Source: Molossus alvarezi
Lineage: Eukaryota > Chordata > Mammalia > Chiroptera > Molossidae
DNA: 64,000 bases
Assembly: GCA_037176705.1 (NCBI GenBank)
Contig: CM073886.1
Span: forward strand, 91,423,501-91,487,500
Reading direction: 5' to 3'
A program made the translations under genes and the position numbers. The notes beneath the pieces are model-generated. The model searched no databases. It worked only from the letters and a program-made list of their open reading frames with translations, and was not told the origin of the DNA. This document shows positions 53,712 to 64,000 of this stretch, piece after piece (position 1 is the first letter of the stretch; each line of letters opens with the position of its first letter).

Positions 53712-54543
53712 TAGTAATACTCTTTGACCCTCATTTCTAGAAATTGATACTGAGGAAAGAAACATATGTTTATACATTTTTATGTAGGATTATTTGACAG
53801 TGTTATAATAAATATAAAAATTTATTAAAAATATAAAAACTAAATAAAAAAGTGAAAATAAGCCAACAATAAAAGATTGAATATATTATTATATCCAATA
53901 AAATAGGATAGTACACATGGTCTTAATTTTAAAGATATGGGAAGTTATTATACTTTTAAAGAAAAAAGATTAAAAGTGGTACATATAATTTTGTATATAT
54001 ATGTGTACACACACACAAAATAACAAAGTATATAATCAAGGATATAATTTTAATTTTCTTCTGCGATTTTTCCTATAATCTCTAAATTTTCTATAATAAA
54101 TATATTAACTTAAGGCAAAACTACATGCTATTTAACTTATACCTATATACACATTTACAAAACAAGTAGGAAAAATATCACAACATAATTAGTGGGTAGT
54201 CTTTGGGTGATGATATTATGAGTAATATACTTTACTCTCTTGAATTTTTAAAATTGTCTAAAATTAAAAGTAATCTTCAATAAAATGCGATTTTACTAAT
54301 TCTTGAAAATGCAAATCAATTTAAAACGGCGCTTGAACAATTAGACATTTGTATTAAAAATATAAACTCAGCCTATTCATCATACTTTATACAAAAAGTA
54401 GTTCAAAATGGATCACAGATCCAAATGTAAAACATGAAAGTGTAAAACTTTTAAAAGAAAAGAGGAGAAAATCCTTGTTTTCTTGGGTTAGACAAAGAGG
54501 TCTTAAATAAGACCAAAAGCATGATTTATATAAGATAATTGAA

Positions 54544-54755
54544 GCCCAGCTGGTGTGGCTCAGTGGATTGAGCATCGTCCCATGGACTGAGAAGTCCCGG
54601 TTCCATTCCTGGTCTGGGCACATGCCCAGGTTTCAGGCTAAATCCCCAGTAGGGGGCATGTAGGAGGCAGCTGATCCATATATCTCTCTCACATAGATGT
54701 TTCTATCTCTCCCTTTCTCTCTCTAGAAAATCAATAAAAGCATATTTAAGAAAAA
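54544..54755 (+). mobile_element. Ves SINE, classic form
   Basis: Sense copy within an L1: gctggtgtggctcagtggat, ggcacatgcccaggtttcag, tatctctccctttctctctc. Exact duplication aagataattgaa (54532-54543 and 54756-54767). Confidence 0.95.
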
Positions 54756-55445
54756 AAGATAATTGAAAATCGGAGTTCATAAAAATTTTTTAAAATTGTT
54801 CATGAAAGATACTGTTAAAAATTGAAAATGCAAACTTTAGACTGGGAAGAATATTTTCAAATCACATGTCTGACAAAGGACTTATATTCAGCATATATAA
54901 AGAACTCTCAAAATTCAACTATAAGAAAAACAACCCAGTAAAAAATAAGCAAAAGACTTAAATGAACACTTTACCAAAGAAGATATATGGATGGCAAATA
55001 AGCACATTAAAAAGTGCTAAATATGAGGCAAATTCAAATGAAAAACACAATGAGATAACTCTATATTCTTTTAGAATGGCTAAAACAAACAAACAAACAA
55101 ACAATAGCTAACAATAATAAGTGCTGACAAAGATGCAGAAAAATTTTAATTATATTCATTGCTGGTTGGAATACAAACTGGTATATCAGTCTGGCATTTT
55201 CCTACGAAGTTACATACATAACTGCCATATGATCCAGAAATTCCACACTTAGCTATTGACACCAAATAAATAAAAATTTATGTTCACACAAAAACCCATA
55301 TGTGAATGCTTAGAGCAGTCTTATTCATAATCACCAAAACTGGAAACAACAGAAATGCCCTTTATTTGGTGGGTAGATAAACAAACTGTACAATGGAATA
55401 TCCATAAAATGGAATGCTACTGAACAATAAAAAGAATGAATATTC

Positions 55446-55701
55446 GCCCTGGCCGGTTTGGCTCAGCAGTTAGAGCATCGGCCTGCGGTCCTGAGAGACA
55501 CAGGTTCGGTTCCCGCTAAGGGTGCGTGCCTCGGTTGCAGTTTGTCCCCGGCCCTGGTTGGTTGTGCGGGTGGCAGCCACTCGATGTGTCCCTTTCACGT
55601 CGATGTTTTTTTCTCTCTCTCTCTCTCTGTTCTTCTCTCTCCCTCCCACTCTACCTGAACAAAAAATGGAAAAATGTCCTCGGGTGAGGATAAGAAAAAA
55701 A
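55446..55701 (+). mobile_element. Ves-type SINE (younger form)
   Basis: Sense full-length copy within the same L1, with tail cctcgggtgaggata. Duplication aaaaagaatgaatattc (55429-55445) and aaaaagaatgaacattc (55702-55718), one mismatch. Confidence 0.96.
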
Positions 55702-55933
55702 AAAAAGAATGAACATTCAATAACATGGACAAATCTCAAATAGACTCTCAGATGAGTAAAAATTAGTGAAAGAAGTCAGAGTTAAAAGGCTACATGCTCT
55801 ATGGCATTTTGACAATGGCAAAATTAGAGGGATAAAGAACAGACCTGTCTTTTCCAAGAGATGGGGATGGGGGCAAGGGATTGACTACAAAGGAGCAGCA
55901 TGCGAGAACATTTTGGGGTGATGGAATTCTTTT

Positions 55934-56144
55934 AAAAAAATGTTTTTATTGATTTTTTAGAGAGCGAGGAAGGGAGAGAGAGATAGAAACATCAATGTGA
56001 GAGAGATACATCAATCGGCTACCTCCTGCATGCCCCCTACTAGGGATCTAGCCTGAAGCCTGAGCATGTGCCCTGACTGGGAATCGACTGGGACCTCTCA
56101 GTCCACGGGTTGATGCTCAATCCACTGAGCCATATCAGCCAGGA
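55934..56144 (-). mobile_element. Ves SINE, classic form
   Basis: Antisense copy within the same L1. Exact duplication gatggaattctttt (55920-55933 and 56145-56158). Confidence 0.95.
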
Positions 56145-57309
56145 GATGGAATTCTTTTGTATCTTGATGATGGTGGTGCTTATACAACTCTTTGCATTTG
56201 TCAAAACTCATAGAAATGTACAACAAAAAATGGAATTTTTTAGTAAGTGAGTTAAATAAAAATTTAAAAGATAAAAATAAAGTAGGGGGATTAAAAGGGA
56301 AAATTTAGGAAATGTTGATTTTTTTAAGCTGAAAAAATTGTTTTATAGGCACATTCAAAATTTTGATATATTAATTAAAATTAGCTAATAATATATATGG
56401 TTTAAGTTGTATGGATAAAATAATTCACTTCATTGAGTTTATCAACTTTTCAAATTCATAAATCCACACACACACACAAATGTGTTAATTGGCCGAGAGA
56501 GTTATGTCTAAGGATCTGATTTCTCTTCTCTTCCTTTTCCTTTCCCACCCTTCCACGTGGCTGCCATCAGGTATTTAACATTTAGTGAAGTTTGTCATGA
56601 GTTCTTCAAGTATGAGGCTTTCATACTATATCAGAAAGCTAGACGTTTGACAGAGATAGTCTTCATACTATCATTCTTTTGTTGACCCTCAATACAAGTC
56701 AAGAGTTAATACTAAAGTCATATTTCTGTGAAGGAATTTCCATCATAATCTAGAGAAAAAATAGTTTGTGATGTAGCTTTCTGAGAATCTAACTGAACCA
56801 GGGATGGAATTTAGAGAAACTCATGGCTAACATATACCTAGGATATTTCTCTTGAATATAAATGATTGTAGTTATGCTTCTAGTGAAAAGTAAAGCTCAG
56901 AGACTCCAAAATGAACATCCCTACTAGGTACAGTAGAAGCTCTCTTACCCAGTGTCACTGAGACTGATAACTGGGGGGTTAATATCAGCTATAACTCTAT
57001 CTTAAACTGTTATTTGATAATTATACATTCATCCACCAGTGTTCTGGTGAAAGTCTTTTCTCTGAGTATGGATCCATTGATTGGGGTTCTCCATCTGGCT
57101 AAAATCACACCCCTCTTACAGCATCTCCAATTTCCAGTCTTGATTTCTTCAAGGTGCAGCAAGGACTTAAAGACACTTGTGATGCACACCAAGTGCAGAA
57201 CACTCCTAGAATTCTATCATTATTGGTCACAGCCTTTTACAGTGATCTTGTCCACACCTCATTTGATAGCAATTATTTTCTTACCAACTCACCTTTATGG
57301 CCACTTTCT

Positions 57310-57565
57310 TTTTTTTTTTTTTTTTTTATCCTCACCCGAGGATATTTTTCCATTTTTTGTACAGATAGAGTGGGAGGGAGAGAGAGGAAGGAGAGAGAGA
57401 GAGAAACATCGACGTGAAGGGACACATCGAGTGGCTGCCACCCGCACGACCAACCAGGGCCGGGGACAAACTGCAACCGAAGTACGTGCCCTTAGCGGGA
57501 ACCAAACCCGGGTCTCTCCGGACCTCAGGCCGACGCTCTAACCGCTGAGCCAAACTGGCCAGGGC
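57310..57565 (-). mobile_element. Ves-type SINE (younger form)
   Basis: Antisense full-length copy with long T-run. Exact 18-bp duplication cctttatggccactttct (57292-57309 and 57566-57583). Confidence 0.96.
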
Positions 57566-58653
57566 CCTTTATGGCCACTTTCTAAAGTATTCAACTACTT
57601 AGTTTTTATACTAATAGTTTCTTTGTAGCCCTCCTGTTTTATCAGATTACCTACTCAGAATTACAGCATATACATAAACCAACACAACTGACTCTCGATA
57701 AGCACACAGCACAACTGGTGGGGCAGGAGTCCATGATGGGGGTGGTAGAAGACGCTTGCTGACATGGGCATAGTCAGTAGGCTTCACAGAGAAAATGGAG
57801 AGCTTCCCTTAATTTAGGTACTCGAGTGAGTGAACGTCAGTTAAAAAAATACCTATAGTACTTGAGGTGTAGGTTTATTGACAGACTACATGTATGCTTC
57901 TATACGTGTATTGAAAAGTAACGCGTGTGACATATACTCCTTGTCTTTATAAGAAATCAGTCCTCTGCACAACGAGTTGCAGCGATAAAGGCTAATAGGA
58001 TCAAGATTTTCATCCTACAACCACGATCACTACTGCTGCTGCTGCTACTAAACATGTTTGGATGTTTTGTTGTGAATGTACATAGCAATAAACACCATAA
58101 AGAACACAATCATGCCGATTAACAAAATTTCTTTTCCTCCAGGCTCCTCCCCATGCTGGGCATGGAATTCCCACGAGATTCCTCGCAGAGTCCCTCTGAG
58201 AACTTCCCTCACTTCTCTGCTCCCTGACTGTGCTCACCACGTCTTGCTCCCATCTGAGGTTTGCCTACAGAAATCAGAATGATCTTCCTTTTACTGCTGT
58301 GGCCACAGGCTTTGGGCTTCAACTTGGCCCCTCTCCAAGATTATGAGCTACGTTTTGGCTGTTGTGGAATGTCTGATTAGGATATTACCTACCTGCAGAA
58401 ACTTCTGGACTCTAGTTCTGAAGGGGCTGCTATACAGGGCAAGATTATTTTGACTTTGAGAGTTACAAATTATCCTCCTCTGTAAAATAGATACTTATAC
58501 TGGTACCTGTACAGTAATTTATTTCAATAATGACTGTACCTCAAAGGCCTTGTCTATGTGGACACCCCAGATGTCTAAGTCTCTGAGTCCTTTTTTTGCA
58601 TTATCCACTGTGATCCCCAAGACTGTTTCCCAAAAGACTAGATTTTTGCTTTT

Positions 58654-58857
58654 GTTTTTCTTTATTGATTTTAGAGAGAGAGGAACGGAGATGGTGAGAG
58701 AGATAGAAGCATCAATGAGAGAGAACATTGGACGTCTCCTGCATGCCCTCCACTGAAAATTTGGCCCACAACCTGGGCATGTGCCCTGACCGGTAATCAG
58801 ACCAGTGACCTCATGGTGCATGGGTCGATGCTCAACCACTGAGCCACATCGGCTGGG
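58654..58857 (-). mobile_element. Ves SINE, classic form
   Basis: Antisense copy. Duplication ctagatttttgctttt (58638-58653) and ctagattttgctttt (58858-58872), differing by one T. Confidence 0.94.
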
Positions 58858-59479
58858 CTAGATTTTGCTTTTTAAAATAGTAACTGACAGTAACTGGCCA
58901 AATACATTCAGTTACTTCTTAAGGCCATGACTTCAAAGGTGCTAGCAGGACTATTTAATCTCCATAAAGGAGAATGTGTGTCTTCCTATCTGCTGTGGAA
59001 GGAAAGTGAAAATCTAGTTCACCCGAAAGGCCGTACAAATTTGTTCAACTTTTAAGTGGAAAGAGGAATGTGAGGAACTCTTACTATGCTCTCTAAAGTC
59101 AAATCTCTCTATGCGGGTAGCCTTTCCTGTCATTGAATAATTAACTTTTATTTACAGCTTTTGAAGTTGACCACGTAATTTGTTCTTTTGTCCTGATGAT
59201 TAGCTGAAGAGGTGGGCCTGGTAGGAAGTATCTTTCAGGAAATTATCACAGAATGAGAACAGAACCAGTTCTACCCCAAGCATTGATTCAAGTTTCTCAA
59301 GTCCATTATTCCAACCAGGGGATTCTCTGAGTGTGTGACATTTAAATTGGGATCAGGCATCTAATGCATCCGCTTGTGCCCTGACAAGAGACGCGTGCAC
59401 GTTGCAATGAGTCTGTATGTGCCAAGGTCTCGCTCAGGACAGGGAGCAAGTACGTGGCTCCAGGCAGAGCAGAGCTGGG

Positions 59480-60805
59480 TACTCACGCCCACAGTCACTG
59501 CCTCCACTTCCGCACCTCCACTGTCTCCTTCACCTTCTAGTCTGACCTTCTGTCCACACTGCTCATGTCCAAGTCACCAAAACCTCTCTCTCACAAAACC
59601 CACCCGTCTCTCTGCCCTCCTCTGATGTGATGTTTCAGAAGCACTTGGCACAACTATGCCATCCTCTGTCTTGAGACTTTTCCTCTTGCCTTCCAGGGCC
59701 CTATAACCCTAAGTCCTGGCCAGTCCTCAGGCTCCTTTACCAGATCTCTTTTTATTTCTGAAACTTTCAGGCACCTTAGTGCTCAGTCCTTCACGGTCTT
59801 CTGATTTCTGTCCACATCATCTCCCTAAGTGAACCCACCCAGCCCCAAAGTTTAAATACCACCTCCATGCCAATGACTTCCAAATTGAAATTTACTGACC
59901 TGACCTTTCCTCTGAGCTCCAGTCTTGTCCTAATGGACATTAGCTTCTAATGGGTATTAATGGGTGCCTAAAGGGATCTCGGCGTTATCATGTCCCCGTA
60001 GAGCGTTTTTGCTTTCTCATCCGCCCAAGTGCGGCTCCCCCAGGCCTCCCTGTTCTGTGACATGGCACTACCGTCCAGTCAGTTGCTCAGGCCAAAAGCG
60101 AAGGACTTGTGTTTGATTCTTCCCTTTCCCTCACCGCCCCCCAACCCTCAATCCATCTGGAAGTCCTTCTGGCCTCACCTCTAAAACAATACCTCTAAAA
60201 TAAGCCACGATCACCCGAGCAACTGATTTCTCTCCCTCACACATTTTAGAATCGCAAATCTCACCCTCTAATTGCTTTTCACTGCATTTTGATTGAAATC
60301 CACTCTTCCCTGTGACCTAACAAGGCCTTGCCAGGCTAGCTTCTAACTCTGTCCTTGACCTTGTCTTGTCCTGCTGTCCCAGCCTCTCATGGCAGGCCAG
60401 TCTGGCAGGTTCTGGAACTCACCAACCTGTTCCTGCCTCAGGGTCTTGGCACCTGCCGCCCCTTCTGCCCGGAATGCTCTGCCCCAGATCAACACATGGC
60501 TGGTTCCTTTAAGCATTCAGGGCTCACCACAAATGTCACCCCTCAGATATGTCCCTGGACACCGAAATCTAAAGACTTCCCTACACAGCTGCCCTTTCCC
60601 TGCTCCTGGGTGGGACACGCTTGCTGTCACATTGCCTGTTCACAGTACTGTCTTTGTACACATACCACTTGTGCAATTTTTCTTATTTATCATACAAGTT
60701 TTCTAGCAGATATAAATTCCATGAGGGCATATCACATTTGCTTTATTTCCTGGGGTACCCACAGTGCCTGGTGCATAGTAGGCACTCAGTAAATCTTTCT
60801 GAAAG
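59480..60805 (+). mobile_element. L2 LINE, long 3' portion
   Basis: About 1.3 kb sense L2: catgccaatgacttccaaat, ttgctcaggccaaaagcgaa, caatccatctggaagtcctt, gcctcagggtcttggcacct, gcccggaatgctctgcccca, ending cctggtgcatagtaggcact and cagtaaatctttctgaa. Frames are broken. Confidence 0.88.
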
Positions 60806-61007
60806 AGTAACTGTACCTCAGAAATGAGGAAAAAAGAATGACGTAACTAACCTCCAACCTTTACTGGTAACATAGTTTTACTTCAATGTGTCTAAATACA
60901 AAGAGGCATAAAGCTTTGAATGTGTGTGAAATTATTCTTAACGTCCAGGTGTCTTATAGGTAATTAAGTTCATTTAGGAAAGAAAACGTATCAGGTGTTG
61001 ATTATTA

Positions 61008-61251
61008 TTATTTTTAAAATCCTCACCCGAGGATAGTTTTCCATTTATCTTCAGATAGAGAGGGAGGGTGGGAGAGAGAGAGAGAGAGAAACATCAATGT
61101 GAGAGACACAAGATTGGTTGCCTCTTGCACGATCCTGATCAGGGTCAGGGACCTAACCTCACCCCAGGTACGTCCCCTTGACTGAAGTGGAACCTGTGAC
61201 ACTTTGGTCCTTGGGCTGATGATGTAACAGCTGAGCCAAAATGGCCAGGGC
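61008..61251 (-). mobile_element. Ves-type SINE, older form
   Basis: Antisense copy: aaaatcctcacccgaggata, gattggttgcctcttgcacg, ctgagccaaaatggccaggg. Duplication tcaggtgttgattatta (60991-61007) and tcaggtattgatcttta (61252-61268), three mismatches. Confidence 0.92.
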
Positions 61252-61289
61252 TCAGGTATTGATCTTTATGCTTAATTTCAAATCCTGCC

Positions 61290-61455
61290 ACTTTTGAGGA
61301 CAATGGTTCTTACTTTAAAATCACCTGGGTTGCTTGGGTCGACTCCCAGGATGCTGATGCAATTGGTGTGGGCTATGGCTTGAGCATCACAAGCTGCAAA
61401 CGCTCTCCTGGTATTTCTAATATGCAGCCACAGATGAGAACACCTGTTCTAGGGG
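61290..61455 (+). mobile_element. MER5-type hAT element, diverged
   Basis: aatggttcttactttaaaat, tcacctgggttgcttgggtc, cccaggatgctgatgcaatt and gagaacacctgttctaggg follow the MER5A/B order with substitutions. Confidence 0.55.
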
Positions 61456-64000
61456 ATATTTTTGGACCTCATGATATATGCTTTACAAAGTCCATGAAAT
61501 ATGGAAAATAGAGCCATTGATTTAGAACCTAGTATTAGAAGCTTCCATAGCTTCTCATTCATTAATACAACTGAGGACAAAAAAGGCCTATATCGCCTTG
61601 GCTGTTTTAATATTACCAACCACAACAAACTCTCTAAAGCTGGGAAGGCAAGAAAAAAGGTTCATGACATTTCAGAAGCAACGAGAAGAGAATTGAATGT
61701 AGGTGAGGGGTGATGTTCCCCTCAAGAGAACAGAGACCAAGGGGTGACTTGTGGGTCCGATGGAGAAGCTGGTAAGGTTTTCACCTGGGCCATAGCACTA
61801 GCTGGAGGAGTGCTCAGGGAGGGCATCCAGGGGGTGACTGGTCGCAGGGGAGGTTAATTGGTAGCAGTAGGCTTAAGTTGGCAGTGCTCTGGGAAACGAA
61901 GGCACAGGGTGGTAGACCAGATTTCAGTCGTCTGTGTACGCAGTGAAGCTGTGAAGAGAACCCAGAGACTCGGGAGGCAAGCGCAGTGCCCAAGGGAGTA
62001 GGCCGGTGACATCGTGATTCCGGCTGCAGCGTGGGCTGGCTCAGCGGTGGATGCGGCCCCCTGCGACCCAAACTTGCCAGAGCAGAACAGCCGGACCAGG
62101 GGGTGTGGGGCGTGGAGAGTACCTGCCTTCCCAGAGAATATCCGATGGGGGCTAAAGTAAGAAGAGTCCCCCAGGGACGGAGGCACTTAGAAAAAGTTCA
62201 TTATTCATAGAGGTACTTGCGCAGCTGATGCTTTTACTTTCTCTGTGGAGTGAGTGAGAGACTAGATCATGATCGCATGTATTGTTTTTAAATCTAAATA
62301 CCTACACGATGCCTCCAACATTTAACTTCCAGAAACAAAAGGTTACTATTTTGACACTTGAAAATGTATTTACACAATTTCTCCTGAGAGTAAAGGCTCT
62401 TTATAAAGCCCATTCTGCCTCTCTACCTCCTTTGCAGATGAAGCCTCATTGTCCTGGGCAGCTCCTTCTGTTTTGGTTTATGAAAACAGACACTGAGCTC
62501 CTACAACCCAGGTACAGCTTTAGGAAAGGATATTACAACAAATTGTGGTGGTACTTGCGTTGTCTAGAAAAAGATTTAAACAATGATAACATTAAGTCAT
62601 TGTTCAGCTCTTCCTATATATGGCTCCCGCTCAGTTTTTATTACCTAAATTAGCCTGACTTTAAATGTCTTTGGTGAGAGCTCCCTCCTCTTTATTTTTT
62701 TGAAAGACAGTAAGCATGCCAAGTAGATTTATTAAAAAAACCATTCAAGACCTGGGATTCTCTCTAAAAATAGTACTTACCTACCAATAAGGAAGTTTTA
62801 TTTTTTAGTTGTGCGTGTATGTATGTAGCAAAGGGGTATAAAAAAATTGAGCAGGAAGTGAATTTTAAAGATGAGAAATTTTAACACTGTCTAAACATAT
62901 TAGTCTCTCTGGTACTCCATTGTTACTGATAATGGGGTTCTCTAAATTACCCAAATCCCCTATGTGGTTTGCAAAAGTAGATGACCTCTAATTCTTGCAT
63001 TGCAATTTACACACATTCAAAATCATACATGCAAGGACATGCCCTCCACACACATGCACAAACAAGATTTTTTTTCAGGAGCTACGAATTTTTTATCTTT
63101 GTACTCCCAGAACCAGGTACTGAAAATCTCAATGCTAAATACATAGAAAAGTGCATAATAAATGTCGGCAGAGTGAACAGCAGAGCCAGGAGTGTGTTTC
63201 CAGGCTGGCTCAGAGTCGCTCTGCCCCTGTCGCCCGGGGTGACTTCATGCACTGCGGCGGGATTCGAAAGCCAGCCACAGAGAGTGTGACCCCACAGGCT
63301 GCCTAACAAACCTCCCAGCTGCAGAGGGCTTTCCTCTCAATGTGCAAATTGACTGTCTCCAATGCCTCTGAGTGATTAAACAGATTTTTTTTTAACTTAA
63401 AGAATGAAGAGAGATATTCTTGTTTTTACAGTAGCTTGTAATTTTCCTTAGAAACCTCTCTTATGAGATTTTCTAAAACTTCAAGAAAAAAAGAAATATG
63501 TTTTTTTAAACTAGTGTTGTTCTGTACAGGGCATCTGTCATTTCTTTGGCCATCCGATGTTCAACCCTTCTTTCTGTGGGGACAGTCCCCATTATCTGTG
63601 GTACTGAGGGGTCACAATGGCCTGCTTTCCGCTATAGAAGGTGAAGGAAAAGGAGCCTCTGTCCTCACTGCCTGCAGCCTGGATGCTTGCTGACCAAGTG
63701 GGCGTTGCTGGAAGCTGCCAGGTGTGGCCTAAGAGGAAGGGATGGTTAGGGCTCATTTGGGCAGCAGTGTCCATCAGCACTGACTGGGGCAACAACTTGG
63801 CCAGCCCGTTTCTGCTCTGCAGTATGTGGACGTCTTGGTTCATGACAATTCTCTAAGCCCTCCCTCAAGTCTCCGCATTTGCCTTACGATCCCCTCCCCA
63901 TAACCTTCCAAGAAATCCTCCTATTTGCTTGAGCCATCTAGAGCAAGCTACTGTTGCTTACAAAAACAAAACAAAAACAACATAATTGATACATCTCCTC

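Larger units (their letters stand above)
52400..54320 (+). mobile_element. L1 LINE 3' end, interrupted by later insertions
   Basis: Sense L1 pieces at about 52400-52848 (actaatcaagaaaactcaaa), 53051-53140 (tagatactgctggtgggaag) and 53713-54320 (3' UTR with ttgggtgatgatattatgag and ttttaaaattgtctaaaatt). A classic Ves SINE, an unassigned repeat and a MITE separate them. Confidence 0.7.
54330..56250 (+). mobile_element. L1 LINE 3' end hosting three SINEs
   Basis: Sense L1 ORF2 3' region: gttcaaaatggatcacagat, ctgacaaaggacttatattc, tgaacactttaccaaagaag, ctgccatatgatccagaaat, ggtgggtagataaacaaact, then 3' UTR to gtacaacaaaaaatggaa. SINEs at 54544, 55446 and 55934 lie within it. Frames carry stops. 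Confidence 0.88.

Noticed and set aside
57014..57541. 175-codon plus-strand frame
   Set aside because: The second half is the antisense body of the SINE at 57310-57565; the first half has no recognisable protein.
60355..60792. 145-codon plus-strand frame
   Set aside because: It lies wholly within L2 sequence; L2 3' regions often leave such chance frames.

Overview
The window is mammalian, and very probably bat, nuclear DNA. It carries 26 tRNA-derived SINEs of the Ves type (tRNA-like head with A and B boxes, pyrimidine-rich body, short A-rich tail), which are characteristic of yangochiropteran bats. Around them lie the usual mammalian fossils: L2, MIR, L1, MER5A and LTR fragments. There is no bacterial or viral gene organisation. 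Almost all open reading frames are chance frames or lie inside repeats.

The one gene I can support is RGS7BP (R7BP, the membrane anchor of R7-family RGS/G-beta-5 complexes), on the minus strand. Three small internal exons are visible at 25666-25796, 10688-10835 and 8549-8619. Each has good splice sites and one open frame, and the intron phases fit in order (2, then 1, 2, 1). Read together they match about residues 111-228 of the 257-residue mammalian protein as I remember it. The first part of the protein must lie beyond position 64000. The last coding exon, with the polybasic and palmitoylated C-terminus, must lie before position 1. So the window is introns plus three internal exons of one neuronal signalling gene.

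Layout. 1-8548 is intron 5: two L2/SINE composites, a pair of SINEs, a MIR, and an LTR-like element at 7340-8095. It also holds a possible alternative terminal exon at 3353. 8620-10687 is intron 4, short and almost repeat-free. 10836-25665 is intron 3, with L1, an antisense LTR, L2, SINEs and simple repeats. 25797-64000 is part of intron 2: about 20 SINEs, several L1 3' ends (including two in tandem at 52400-56250 that host four SINEs and a mariner-like MITE), two long L2 copies, MER5-type elements, and long CA, GT and GAAG tracts.

Items for a second look are: the possible RGS7BP isoform lacking its membrane anchor; two copies of a 125-134 bp mariner-like MITE with shared terminal inverted repeats; an unexplained exon-like segment plus hydrophobic reading frame on the minus strand at 58048-58479; an LTR with TATA and poly(A) signals in the gene's own orientation; and repeat-free TAATTA-rich blocks that may be conserved regulatory DNA. 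Repeat families are assigned from remembered consensus sequences, without a database search, so boundaries are approximate except where target-site duplications are given.
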